DNA of 64,000 nt from Dactylorhiza incarnata (Eukaryota; Streptophyta; Magnoliopsida; Asparagales; Orchidaceae), in assembly GCA_033032865.1 (NCBI GenBank), contig JAWHQI010000273.1, positions 3,348,001 through 3,412,000 of the forward strand, in the 5' to 3' direction. A program made the position numbers and the translations under genes. Positions within the stretch are counted from its first letter, which is position 1, and each line of letters opens with the position of its first letter. Below are positions 52,522 to 64,000 of the stretch, piece by piece. The notes beneath the pieces are model-generated. The model saw nothing but the letters and a program-made list of their open reading frames with translations, was not told the origin of the DNA and made no database searches.

Positions 52522-55048
52522 AACTCCACCTTATGATAATAACAAATCCACTTAGAAAGAATTACTTCAATTATAAGAAATGTGCTTATAGTTAATGATA
52601 AGCGTGGTAGTATGGAATGGTGCATATGCTCCCTCTATATGAATGATCCCCCTACATCAAAGCTTCCTATGAATTTGACTCACCTTAAATGCGTGAATTC
52701 CTTTCAAAAGAAGGTGGAGAGAAAGGGAATGACCATAAGAAAGATTTATGATACCACATGGTGAAGGAATAAAAGAAATTTTAGTTGAAGGAATGAAGTA
52801 TCAATAGATTACTACACAAGACCACTTGTTGGTTAATACAATATCTATGATCGAGCTTACAAGTAGTTAAGTAAAGTGGAAAGCATGTTTCAAGATTTAA
52901 AAAAAAAATGAACATCTATATATGAGTTTTAAGCATAGTAAATGATTAAGAATTGTAGTCTAGTAGAAATATATGTTTTTTCAAGTTGATGAAAAAGATC
53001 AAAATATCACTTGTTATCAAACTATAATAGCACTTATTTAGAGGGTAAATAAGCAAGATTGAGCATACAAGGCATAGTAGAAGATTAGTTCAAAATACAT
53101 AAGCACTCTTAAAATAAACATCTTTTTTGAAATTTGCAATCATAGAGAGTAAATAAGAGTGGTTGTTTTTGAAATAAGATGTTTGTGATTTTGAAATACA
53201 TGATATGCTTTTGGTAGACAAAAGTAATTCAAGCATGATTTGATTTATCAAGACAAGATAGAAAGATACAGTATTTTAAATTCTTAATGCAGGCAGACTT
53301 AAACATTATAGAGATCATGCAGTGATATTTAGTGCATCTACTAAAGAGTTTAGAAAGAAATTTAGATATGCATTATAATCCAATACTCATGAGTAGATGG
53401 TTTATAAGAGATAATGATGTGTGCAATTAGTGTTTTGGATAAGAGTATTCAAATGATTTAATCATAATACATGACATGTATAATGGAATCAACACAACAT
53501 TATTGAAATGTGTTTTTAGAATTACTTCCACCCACAAAGGTATATTTGGTTTTAATGCACATAGAAATTGTACAACTCCCAAGGTGCTCTGCACACACAA
53601 TGCTCATTAAGACTTATCAGGGTGAAAAGTAGTGCTTGGGGATCACTTATCTTTTCTCTCTCTTTTATTTATTTGTCATTCAGTGTAAAAGAAGAAGTGG
53701 TGTATATAGGAGGTTGCACAAGACAATTTACAATTCTCTCCAAGATGCTCAACCTCGCAATGCTCATTAATACTTATCAAGAGGGTGAGTAGTGCTTGGT
53801 GTAGTTACCTTTGTCATTTATTCATTTGAATTTTAGTTTAGTGACAAAGGTCTCCAAATAAACTTATTTTTCAAACATAGATTTTTTGAATTAAAACACA
53901 CTTCTTAAAATATGGGTGCATGAAAGAGATTTTTATTGTGGTTTAGGTAAACTAATGACACATTTAATAATATTAAGTTATTACACTACACAACCATACA
54001 AGAGTAAGATTAAAGTCATATGTATATTACCAAAGATGTGAGTGAGTAAACCATTATATATAAAACATTACTCATACTTAGAGGCATGCTAAACAATCCT
54101 ACATATTATTTCTATCATCATTTTCCTTGCACATTACAAGATAACGTTCAATGCATGACACAAAACAATATTTAAGAAACTTGAAATTAGAATTTAACAT
54201 TGTCTTTTAATCTTGAAGAGATAAACCTAATCATCCTTGAATCATTTCAATGAATAACAGTTTTTATAGATTTTTGAAATTTTTAGACAAATACAAAATA
54301 GTAAACACACATAAAAAAACATATTTTTGTCCTTTGAAATTGTTTTGAAATTTTGTATTAGTATTTAAAATATAAATATTTTTCTGGAAAATATAGAAGG
54401 CTTTAACAAGCCGATCATTAAATGATATTCTATGCCAGAGAAGGTGTAAAGGAAAAATAAAAAATATTGATTTTATGCTACCGCCAACGCTAGTATTATC
54501 GTGTGGCGCTAGAACCAGAAATTTTGTGTTTTGCTTAGAAAACATGATTTTTGATAATTTTTCTTTCTGATTTTTCTTGATTCTTGTTTTCTAAGATAAG
54601 CGACACTAAGTACTTTAAAGTATTTTTAATAATAGTGTGAAAGATGCGTATAAAAGATTTTTGTGTTAAGGTGTCAAAATACTCTTTCAAAATACTTATG
54701 TTGCTCAAAATTATTAAAAGTCAATAAGATAACATTTAAGAACAAAATATGCTCGAGTGAAATGACCACAAAGAGTGAAATAGTTTTCATGCAATGTATA
54801 TAATATTAGTATGTCTAAGATCAAGATACCTTAACTATATGTCCACACTCTAATCCCATACTAAGTGACGATGGGCATGTAGAGTTGCACACATGCCGTA
54901 GGTTGGGGGTGTTAATCCCATATGCATACAAATGACGACACTCAACCTAGTTCTATTTCCCCCCAGTGCCTCGCAAGTCCCCACTGGAACCCTCCCCGTT
55001 TAAGGACAAAACATGACTTAGAGGTTTGGTCTCTAATGCACATAATCC
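52522..55048 (-). mobile_element. S1 3' non-coding region (copy 3)
   Basis: As 2855-5381. Shares variants with copy 2 against copy 1 (for example GAGAAAGGGAATG rather than GAGAAATGGAATG near 52722). Ends with the AATCC target site at 55044-55048. No credible gene. Confidence 0.64.
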
Positions 55049-56046
55049 TGTTGAAATTATTGAAGTGAAGTGGAAGGTGGCCGGCGGTGTGTTTATTGGT
55101 GACCGCAGAGACCGCACGGTCTCTGTGCCGGTTTGGTCTCTGGAGGTCTGCTGTGATTGGCCAGTTTGTTCAAACCGGGCGGTCTGTTCTTGAGTAACCG
55201 CTATGACCGGGCGGCTTATGCAGGTTGATATAGAGACTTGTCTAAGGTTGGCTAGATGTTCTTGGTTTGCTCTAGGCGGTCTAAGGAAGGAGTGATCCAT
55301 GTCCCCGCGGCTTGTGCGCGGTCTGCTGCTGATTTGTGGTCTTGGACATGATGTTGTCCAAGTAGTGTGATCGTGCGGTCTATTATGTGAGACCTCTTGC
55401 GATCAGATGGGTGGTGACTGTACCTCTCTTGCGGTGGTGACGACATCCGTTCCCTCGCCTATAAATAAGGGTGCAGGGCCCGTCATTAATAATGAGAACT
55501 GTTTGCGGCCAGTAGGTTGCGGTCTCCTTCCATGGTGATTTCCCAGTGGCTTGAATAAATAGTTCGACAGTGGCTTGTCTGCGGACTGGTTTATGTTGTT
55601 CTTGTGCTATTTGCAGCGAGCTCGGCGATCAGGAGACCTTTTGTGGTTAGGCGATCTGGGTTGCGGTCTGGCGATAGCTTCTGTTCTCTGTTCAGTTCAA
55701 TAAGCTCCAGTTCGTGCAGTCTGAGGTGGCGGTCTTGCAGTGCAGGTCATCTTGCCTGTATTCTATTCGTGCGGTCTCAGGACAAGCTGGGCGGTCTATG
55801 GAGTGCAGCGGTCTGTACGGTCTCTGCTTTGTCAGGTCGCTAGATTTGTGTTTTGTGGTGTGTTTTGTTCTTCTCTCCTTCGTGATTCTTATGAATCATG
55901 TCTCGCCATGTATGTCTCGAAATGTAATGAAGGTTTATGATTCAATAAAGACTATTGTGTTGCTGTTTGGCATTGTGGTTGTTTCGCTATAACTCAGTTG
56001 ATGCAACTCCTGCTTACTCCTAAACGGTTCATCAAAAATTTTAACA
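55049..56046 (+). repeat. Copia-A3 5' LTR
   Basis: 998 bp; TATAAATA at 55460-55467; followed by PBS TGGTATTAGAGG at 56047. Confidence 0.93.
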
Positions 56047-56135
56047 TGGTATTAGAGGTAGGTTGTTGGAGTGGATAAGCAGTGTTAAACTTGAGTTTCC
56101 ATCGCCTTTGTGAAGAAGAAACCACATAGTTGGCC

Positions 56136-56726
56136 ATGGAAGATGGATACAGAAGAGGGCTTGGTATTGAACTCCTCACATCGACTAAGTTCAAGAAGTG
56201 GAAGTCGTGTATGGAGAGTTACTTGCTTGGCGAGGATCTATGGGATATAGTTAGAGGAGAAGACACACAAGAAGTACATCTAGCAGGAGATAATATGGAC
56301 GAGGAGAGACTTTGGAGGAGGACTAATGCAAAGGCAGAGTTCACACTCAAGAGGGCTATTTCACCAGAGCTATTCGATCACATCATTGGATATAAATCTG
56401 CTGCTGAGATTTGGACGTCTTGGGATGGGCTGTTCAATAAGAAGAATATAGCTCGGCTACAGTTTCTTGAAATTGAGTTGGCAAAGGCCTCTCTAGGTGA
56501 TCTTTCCATCTCTACTTTCTTTCTCAAGATGAAGAACCTCACAGCAGAGATTTCTGCATTGGACCCTGATGAGCCCATCTCGGAGGCAAAACTGAAGAGG
56601 CATATCATCCGCGGGTTGCGGAAGGAGTACCTTGCCTTTGTGATGTCAGTTCAGGGTTGGGCAAATCAGCCATCTCTGTTGGAGCTAGAAAACTTACTTG
56701 CTTCGCAGGAAAGTTTGGCAAGATAG
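56136..56726 (+). CDS. gag: Copia-A3 gag (UBN2-like capsid)
   Basis: 196 residues from ATG 56136 to the TAG shared by all A copies. Substitutions against A2: TSWDGLF for TSLDGLF and LEIELAK for LENELAK, both in conserved helices. The downstream frame (MAGISISGG) is open, so suppression of this one stop would join capsid to zinc knuckle and protease. Confidence 0.86.
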   Translation: MEDGYRRGLGIELLTSTKFKKWKSCMESYLLGEDLWDIVRGEDTQEVHLAGDNMDEERLWRRTNAKAEFTLKRAISPELFDHIIGYKSAAEIWTSWDGLFNKKNIARLQFLEIELAKASLGDLSISTFFLKMKNLTAEISALDPDEPISEAKLKRHIIRGLRKEYLAFVMSVQGWANQPSLLELENLLASQESLAR

Positions 56727-59700
56727 ATGGCGGGGATTTCTATCTCTGGGGGAGATAGTGATGTGCTGTTCTCTGGGAATAAGAAGAAGAAGTGGGAGAA
56801 GAAGAAGCCAGGACATGATGGACCCTCTACTTCAGGTCAGCAAGAAAGGAGTTATGATACTAAGTCTGATGGGAACAAAAAGGGAGAGGGACCAAGGTGC
56901 TTCAGGTGCAACAAGACCGGGCACTTCCAGAAAGATTGTCGGGTTAATCTTCAGCTGGGATATGCAGCGGAGAAGGAGAAGCCAAAGTCTGATGAAGATG
57001 GATGGGGAGGAGCCATTGCGGATAATATGATGGCAATGCCCGTTAAGGCCTTGACTGCCATCATCTTCGAAGAGGATTGGATCGTGGATTCAGGGTGTGG
57101 GCACCACCTCACCAGGGATGAATCAATGTTCTCTTCTTTGGCACCTTACTCAGGTAACGACGCAATTACGGCTGATAATTCTATTCATTTAGTAGAACAA
57201 GAAGGTGTTATCTCTCTAAGCAGTGATAAGGGTCCACTCACATTGAGGAGTGTTTATCACGTGTCGGGTATGAAGAACAATCTCTTCTCTGTGACCAATG
57301 CGGTCAATGCCGGTTATCACATTCTGTTTGGCCCAACAGAAGTGATGTATCTTAAAACTCAACCGGAGATAAAGGGAGATGTAATTCATGTTGGAAAGCG
57401 GATAAAGGACTTGTTTGTTTTATCGACAAATACCTATGTTGACAAGATGAGGACCAATGATAGAGCGGCTATCTATCATGAAAGGTTGGGGCATGTAGGC
57501 ATGGACAAATTGAAGGCTATGGCGGTAAGGGGCCTTGTCAAGGGATTGCCTAGCATGTCCTCCTATGGAGACGATCATGTTTGTGAGGGATGTCAGTTTG
57601 GTAAGTCTCATCGACTTCCATTTGATAAATCGCAAACAAGATGCAAAGCTCCGTTGGAGTGCATTCACGGTGATTTGATGGGACCGACTGCCACCCCAAG
57701 TCTTGGTGGCAACATATATATGTTGGTGTAGATCGACGATTACACCAGATATGTCTGGGTGTATTTTCAGAAAGAGAAGTCAGAAGCTTTTGTGAAGTTC
57801 ATGGAGTTCAAGGAGCTAGTGGAAGGTCGGTTAGGCCTGCGGGTGAAAAAATTGAAAACTGAAAATGGTGGGGAGTTCACCTCTGGTGAGTTCTCAAGTT
57901 TTTGCAGGAAGCACGGCATCCGGAGAGAGCTCACTTGTGCCCATACTCCACAGCAAAATGGCGTTGCAAAGTGGAAGATCCGTCACCTGACGAAAACCAG
58001 CAAATGCTGGCTTCATGCCAAGAGTATCCCAAGGTCCTTCTGGGCGGAGGGTAGGTCTTGTGCTGCCTATGTCAATAACAGAATGCCTCTAAGTCCTATC
58101 AACATGAAGACCCCTCACGAACTGATTTTCAAGGAGAAGCCGAGTGTTGCACACCTTCGAGTGTTCGGGTCAACCTATTTTATGCATATCTTTGATTCTC
58201 TTCGGACAAAGCTAGACGCGAAAGCAAGGAAGCTAGTCTTCGTTGGATATGATGAGCAAAAGAAGGGTTGGAGATGCATGGATCCTGAGACACGGAGATC
58301 AGTGGTATCTCTGGATGTGGTGTTCTATGATGTGACTTCCTACAAGGGGAGTTCAAGAGTTGAACTATCAGAGAGCAGGGTTGATGAAAAAGGGAAGGCT
58401 ACGGGAAATCTTCAAGTGGAGTTGCCTATTTCACCAGGATTTCCAGCTGTGTCTAGCTCAGAGTTGGAGGATTCAGGTTCTGGAAGCAGGGGGAGTGATT
58501 CTCCAAGTTCGCCTGGAAGAGGAGATATCACAGAAGAAGCAGCTAAGGAGGTGGTTAGTCAGGTGCAACCTCTTAGGAGGTCGAAGAGGACTATCAAGCC
58601 ACTAGATCGATACACAGGAGGAAACATGGTGAGCTTTGTCTCATGTTTCTTTGCTGGTCCCTTGGATGAGCGGGAGTTGTCGAGCTTTGAGAAGGCCAAA
58701 GGCGTGGAGCAGTGGGACATTGCTATGCAGGAGGAGATGGATGCTCTCAAGAAGATTGAGACTTGGTCTCTAGTGCCTAGGCCCAAGGGCATTACCCCTG
58801 TGACATACAAGTGGGTCTATAAGATCGATAAGAAAACTGACGGTACGATCGAGCGATACAAGGCTCGCCTTGTGGCTCGCGGGTTCTCACAGCAGTATGG
58901 ATAGGATTATGATGAGACATTCAGTCCAGTTGCAAAGATGACTTTGGTTCGATTTGTTATTGCTTTGGCGGCATCATGTGATTGGGAGATTTGGCAGCTC
59001 GACGTGAAGAATGCCATCTTATACGGCGAGATTCATCTCGGAGGATTGTCCAGACTATGTCTGCAAGCTGAAGAAAGACTTGTATGGGTTGAAGCAAGTG
59101 CCTCGGGCGTGGTATGGAAAGATCGCGGAGTATCTTCTATTCTGCGGATTTTTTGCTTCAGACTCTTACTCCAGTTTGTTCATCAAGAAGGAGGGGTGCT
59201 TCGGTTGATTGTTCTGCTGTATGTGGATGACATGATTGTCACCGGGAACTCAAAGGAGGAAGTAGCAAGGCTGAGAGCCGAGCTTGCTATCAGATTTGAG
59301 ATGAAGGATCTGGGTGATCTTCACCATTTCCTTGGACTCGAGGTGCAGAGGCGGGAGAGAGGAGTGCTCATTTCTCAAGCTGGATATGCGGAGCGGATCG
59401 TTCAACTATTTGGCATGGAGGAAGGGAAGAGCAGCTCTATACCTCTAGAACAGCATCATAAACTTCGGAAGGATGAGGGGAGAGTTCTTTCTGAACCGTT
59501 GGTGTTCCTATCTCTGGTTAGGAGCTTGATCTACTTGATGATCACAAGGTCTGATATTGCTCATGCAGTTGGCAAGGTGAGTCGGTACATGGAAGAACCA
59601 TGGAAGCCTCATCTTCTGGCAGCAAAAGGAATTTTGAAGTATGTGAAGTCGACCTCTGATCTGGGTCTCCTATATTGGAAAGGGTCAAGCTTGGATTGCA

Positions 59701-60177
59701 TGGGTACATGGATGTTGATTATGGGGGAGACGTGGATGATCGGAGATCAATGTCTGGTTATGTCTTTATGGCAGGCCCCACAACTTTTTCTTGGTGTAGC
59801 AAAAAGCATAACTCGGTGTCTGTATCTACCACAGAAGCAGAATACAAGGCTTTGGCCTTGGCAGCTCAGGAAGCCGTTTGGCTCAGGAGGTTGGTAAAGG
59901 ACGTTCATGAGGAGGTTTGAACTCCCACTATGCTACGCAGGGACAATGAGAGTGCTCTCAAGCTGGTTAATAATCCAGTCTATCACGCGAGGACCAAGCA
60001 CATTGATATTAAGCACCATTTCATTCGTGAGAAGGTGTTGGGAGGATCTCTTATAGTCGAGCATGTTCAAAGTGTAGACAATGTTGCAGACATCTTCACA
60101 AAGCCGCTGGCGAAGGGACCGTTTACTCGGTTGCGGAGTTTACTTGGGCTAGTTTCCACTTCCCACTTCAAGGGGAG
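56727..60177 (+). pseudogene. pol: Copia-A3 pol, broken
   Basis: Zinc knuckle CFRCNKTGHFQKDC, protease WIVDSGCGHHLT, integrase HHCC and core (GDLMGP, KTENGGEF, TPQQNG), RT (WSLVPRPKG..KWVYK; YVDDMIV near 59219) and RNase H ([31 protein letters not shown]). Shared lesions: TAG 57729-57731, TAG 58902-58904, the 35-nt RT deletion near 59034 with a 1-nt compensating loss near 59194, and a frameshift near 59690. The last frame runs through the PPT into the 3' LTR to 60325 because the PPT has lost one G. Confidence 0.92.
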
Positions 60178-61174
60178 TGTTGAAATTATTGAAGTGAAGT
60201 GGAAGGTGGCCGGCGGTCTATTTATTGGTGACTGCAGAGACCGCGCGGTCTCTGTGCCGGTCTGGCTCTGGCGGTCTGCTGTGATTGGCCAGTTTGTTCA
60301 AACCGGGCGGTATGTTCTTGAGTAACCGCTATGACCGGGAGGCTTATGCAGGCTGATCTAGAGACTTGTCTAAAGTCGGCCAGATGTTCTTGGTTTTCTC
60401 TAGGCGGTCTAAGGAAGGAGTGATCCATGTCTGCGAGGCTTGTGCGTGGTCTGCTGCTGATTTATGGTCTTGGACAGGATGTTGTCCAAGTGGTGTGATC
60501 ACGCGGTCTGTTCTGTGAGACCGCTCACGATCTGATGGGTGGCGACTATACCTCTCTTGCGACGGTGACCACATCCGTTCCCTCGCCTATAAATAGGGGT
60601 GCAGGGCCCGTCATTAATAACGAGAGTTGTTTGCGGTCAGCAGGTTGCGGTCTCCTTCCTTGGTGATTTCCCAGTGGCAAGAATAAACAGATCGGCAGCG
60701 GCTTGTCTGCGGATTGGTTTATGTTGTTCTTGTGCTGTTCGCAGCGAGCCCAGCGATCATGCGACCTTCTGTGGTTAGGCAATCTGAGTTGCGGTCTGGC
60801 GACAGCTTCTGTTCTCTGTTCAGTTCAATAAGCTCCAGTTCGTGTGGTCTGATGTGGTTGTCTTGCAGTGCAGGTCATCTTGCCTGTATTCTATTCATGT
60901 GGTCTCAGGACAAGCCGGGCGGTCTCTGGAGTGCAGCGGTCTGTGCGGTCTCTGCTTTGTCAGGTCGCCAGATTTGTGTTTTTTGGTTTTTTTTGTTCTT
61001 CTCTCCTTCGTGATTCTTATGAATCATGTCTCGCCATGTATGTCTCGAAATGTAATGAAGTTTTATGATTCAATAAAGACTATTGTGTTGCTGTTTGGCA
61101 TTGTGGTTGTTTGGCTATAACTCAGTTGATGCAACTCCTGCTTACTCCTAAACGATTCATCAAAAATTTTAACA
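60178..61174 (+). repeat. Copia-A3 3' LTR
   Basis: 997 bp; TATAAATA at 60588-60595. It groups with the A2 3' LTR at diagnostic bases (AACGATT near the end), as expected if the whole element was duplicated. Confidence 0.93.
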
Positions 61175-63523
61175 AATCCTACACCCTCGCTATTGTGAGA
61201 CACACAATGTAGTTAATGATCATGGATAGACTAAGCATTTAATCCTATGGAAACAATTTATAAACTATGGATTTTTTGTGAGATTGATTTCTGATTATAT
61301 TTGATTTTAACGTCACGTAGTTTTGATGTATTTCAACTTTCAATTTTTCTTTTTAAATTAATTCATTATGGTAATAAAAGATAACTAGCATGGATGATAA
61401 TATTTTTTAGTTGATAATGCTAGAATGATTGTTTGAATGTAATGTTATTGCATAATATTAATTTTGATAATGTTGCATGCATTCAAAGATAACATTTAAA
61501 TTTCTATACCTAGAATGAAGTGATGATTCTATTTGATTTATTCTTATTGGTATAATGATGACTCTAGGGTTTATATATATGAGAGATACATGCACACACA
61601 ATACACAATACATTCACATAATTATCAAGATCACAAACCATATGTTGGAAGCAATAGGATCTTTTGTAGTTATGTTTAATATTTGAATTAAAAGATCCAT
61701 TGAATTTGTGTGGTTATTATAAATGATCATTAACTTTAACACATAGAAGTTAATTACTCCTAATTAATTATTCATGAGGATATATGTGAAGTATTATATA
61801 TAAACAAAATTCATATTCATCCTTTTCAAATTGTTAAAGAGAAAGATTGTAAGGTGAATAATGAATATGAATATAATGAGATTTTTTTTGTTATTTTGAA
61901 ATATTTTGTAAATTTTCAATTTGAGTTTGAGGATTAACGAAACCATATATATATATAATTTTCTAAAAATATAGTGATGTTTAAAGTAGTAGGATTATCT
62001 TTCAGAAATTAATAATTAGAGAAATTCAGGAATTTTCAGAAAATATAGATACCGCCGGCGATAGAGTTACCGTTAGGCGGTAGCAAAAGAGGTTTGATTT
62101 TTCATCAACAAAACATGGTTTTTGAGATTTTTCATTTCGGATATCACTTGATTATGATTTTACATAATAAGGGTTATCACATGCAACAAAGAAATTAGGG
62201 AAATAATCAAAGAGTTGCACATTTAAAATTTACTTTTCTTTTTATAAGTCATGGAATTGCTTGGTTGTGGGTGTATGAATGTGGGTCCAGGATGTTGAAG
62301 CTGGAGGGAGAGGAATGACAAGGTTTTCATGGAAATATTGAAGACCTTAGTGGCGGTGCTCGATTGGTTCGAGTTGGTGGAAATCGCCTCCTTTTTAGCT
62401 CGACCATCGGCTAGATTTAAGGCTCTTATAATGTTGTGGGTGGGAATAGGTGGAGTGATATTCAAACTGCGTGAAATGTATTTGGGGTTGTTTTTCATGT
62501 GTAGCTGATGGATGAGGATTTGTGTGGGTTGTAAACTTTATTTCTCATCTCTGAACTCGAAATATTGGCATTTCTGTTATGCATGCTCATCAAATCTCTG
62601 AACTCAAATTATCGAATCTTAGACTGTGTTTTGTTCAAGCTTACCATGGTTCTCTTCAAGTTTATCAGATGTCATTATTTATGTTCAAAAATCTCTAACA
62701 TCAAAAGATCATAATCTTAGACTGTGTTTTGTTTGAATGAATATAAGGAGAGAGAAAAGAAAATTGAAATTGAAATGATAAGGAAATGAAATCAGGTTTT
62801 TTAGCTCACAAGAATTGTGTTCATATGTTCATTTTGATTGATATTTGAATGTGTTTTTTAAATAAATACATAATTTATTATTTGCCACGGTTTGAAACCG
62901 TGGCAAATAGTTAAAAAAAATTAAATTTACTATTGGCCAGGGTTTCAAACCGTGGCTAATAGTCAAATTATTTGCAATGACAGAAAGCCATGGCAAATAG
63001 TCCATTTTAATGTTATGAAGATGTTTTTGTCAGGGTCTTAAATTGTGGCAAAAAGGTGAAGGTATTAGCCACGACAGTATTTGCTTGTCGTTAATACTAG
63101 TTGCCACGGCCAATCTGTGGCTAAAAACCTTTCTCTAAGTGACTTTTAGCCACAAATTTTTTTCGTGGCTAAACTGTGGCTAAAGATCTTTAGCCACGGT
63201 TGTAGACCTTTTGCCAGGGCAAATTGCCCTGGCCAGAAATCAATTTTCTTGTAGTGAGTAATGGATTTAAAAGGATAAAACAAAAAGGATAGATAGGTCA
63301 CTTGAGCAAAGATATGACATTTTATTCAATTTCATTCAATATAATTCATTAATGAATTTAAGCTTAATGTGTGAATGTCATATCACAAGTTATATAGAGT
63401 GACCATAGCATGTTGGATCAACAAAAAAACACAAAAAATAAACAAAAACAAAAATGATATAAGCATATCATGAAGTAGAGTATTGATATTTCATTTTTAT
63501 TTGATTCTAATTCACACAAATAA
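61175..63523 (-). mobile_element. S1 interior, non-coding (copy 3)
   Basis: As 24936-27284: dyad TACCGCC (62050-62056) / GGCGGTA (62076-62082), plus-strand TATATATA near 61573, and the nested CACTA end. No recognised gene. Confidence 0.58.
62877..63256 (-). mobile_element. CACTA transposon end fragment (copy 3)
   Basis: Same fragment as 26638-27017, ending TTTTCTTGTAGTG at 63256 with GCCACGG / CCGTGGC sub-terminal repeats. Same left limit, so it was truncated before the module was duplicated. Confidence 0.78.
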
Positions 63524-64000
63524 TTATATACTAATGAATAGGAGATTTAGGTATCCAAAGGAGACCAAGTGGGATGGTTCCTTTGGGTACCCAAATACAT
63601 CGTGTTGTCTTTTGGGGGAGATAATGATGAATGAGCCCTTTCGAGTGGAGTTAGTGTTTCTTTTTTTAACTTTGGGACTACATTCAAACCTTGGTTTAAT
63701 ATTGTTTTTATGCATCAAATTTCCATTGTGATTATTTTTATCTTGAGGATTATAATTGAAAGTACTTTTCATAGGAAATTTGTGCAAATTTAAGTTTATG
63801 TTTGGAGAAAAATAATTTTGTAAATGATAGTGATTAGGATTTTGATTTAAAAAATACTGTGTTTTTTACTCTCAATATTTGGCTTAGTTAAGATATTTAT
63901 ATTCAACTTGCTTGTAGATTTTGCTTGATATTGTGAATGTACGTTTTGAGAATTTTTCTTTATAATTTAATTAAGCAAGTTGACTTTAGTTTCCAATTCA
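63524..64000 (-). pseudogene. gag: S1 gag, C-terminal part (copy 3, cut by window edge)
   Basis: Matches 27285-27761. The 87-codon minus-strand tail (63787-63524, PKRQHDVFGYPKEPSHLVSFGY) is intact; the coiled-coil part would continue past the window. Confidence 0.5.

Larger units (their letters stand above)
55049..61174 (+). mobile_element. Copia-A3, complete but inactive
   Basis: 6126 bp, LTRs 55049-56046 and 60178-61174, AATCC at 55044-55048 and 61175-61179. Best preserved A copy: it lacks the private stops of A1 and A2 but has all shared lesions. Its RNase H end is intact (DIFTKPLAKGPFTRLRSLLG). Confidence 0.96.

Noticed and set aside
1..64000. tRNA, rRNA, snoRNA or host genes
   Set aside because: I looked for tRNA-like cloverleaf boxes, rRNA signatures and conserved host protein motifs and found none; a tool search (tRNAscan-SE, Infernal) could still reveal something small.

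Overview
The window is repeat-dense nuclear DNA of a flowering plant. I recognise no host gene, rRNA, tRNA or CRISPR array, and almost every base can be assigned to nested LTR retrotransposons plus one CACTA DNA-transposon end. The plant attribution rests on the lineages seen: Ty1/copia elements with an initiator-Met PBS, a SIRE/Maximus-type copia, an Athila-like gypsy gag, a Tat-lineage gypsy with an extra RNase H, and CACTA. The species cannot be named. Nested, decayed elements suggest gene-poor heterochromatin.

The main architecture is a composite module present three times. In order it holds: the end of a nonautonomous copia LTR ('C'); an Athila-like gag on the minus strand split by a copia element ('B') with GGTTC target-site duplications; the Athila leader and partial LTR; a SIRE-like gag-only element ('S1', minus) split by a second copia ('A') with AATCC target-site duplications; and the rest of S1 with a nested CACTA fragment. 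Copy 1 covers 1-9674 (entered within B, broken inside A1). Copy 2 covers 13939-28201 (7.4 kb removed between B and S1). Copy 3 covers 42743-64000 and runs off the window. The same insertion sites, TSDs and inactivating lesions recur, so the copies arose by segmental duplication rather than repeated transposition. Copy 1 is the more diverged; copies 2 and 3 are closer.

Between copies 1 and 2 lies element C (9672-13938, minus), a gag-only copia derivative with 1.65-kb LTRs, a CGTCGA-rich array in each LTR, and a triplicated PBS/LTR junction. Between copies 2 and 3 lie a GC-rich, decayed Tat-type gypsy D (28202-34427, plus) and, inserted in its pol end, a SIRE/Maximus copia S2 (34428-42708, minus). 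S2 keeps its 3' LTR, most of gag-pol, and a 372-codon ORF on the opposite strand (37567-38682). That ORF has a plausible promoter and intron of its own and is bracketed by the same palindromic motif that fills the S2 LTR.

All pol genes carry stops, frameshifts or deletions, so no element here looks autonomous. The observations most worth pursuing are the antisense transcription unit of S2, the recurrence of family-specific short CpG-rich dyad motifs in the LTRs of four or five unrelated families (spilling into gag in S2 and Tat D), and the exact breakpoints of the tandem module.
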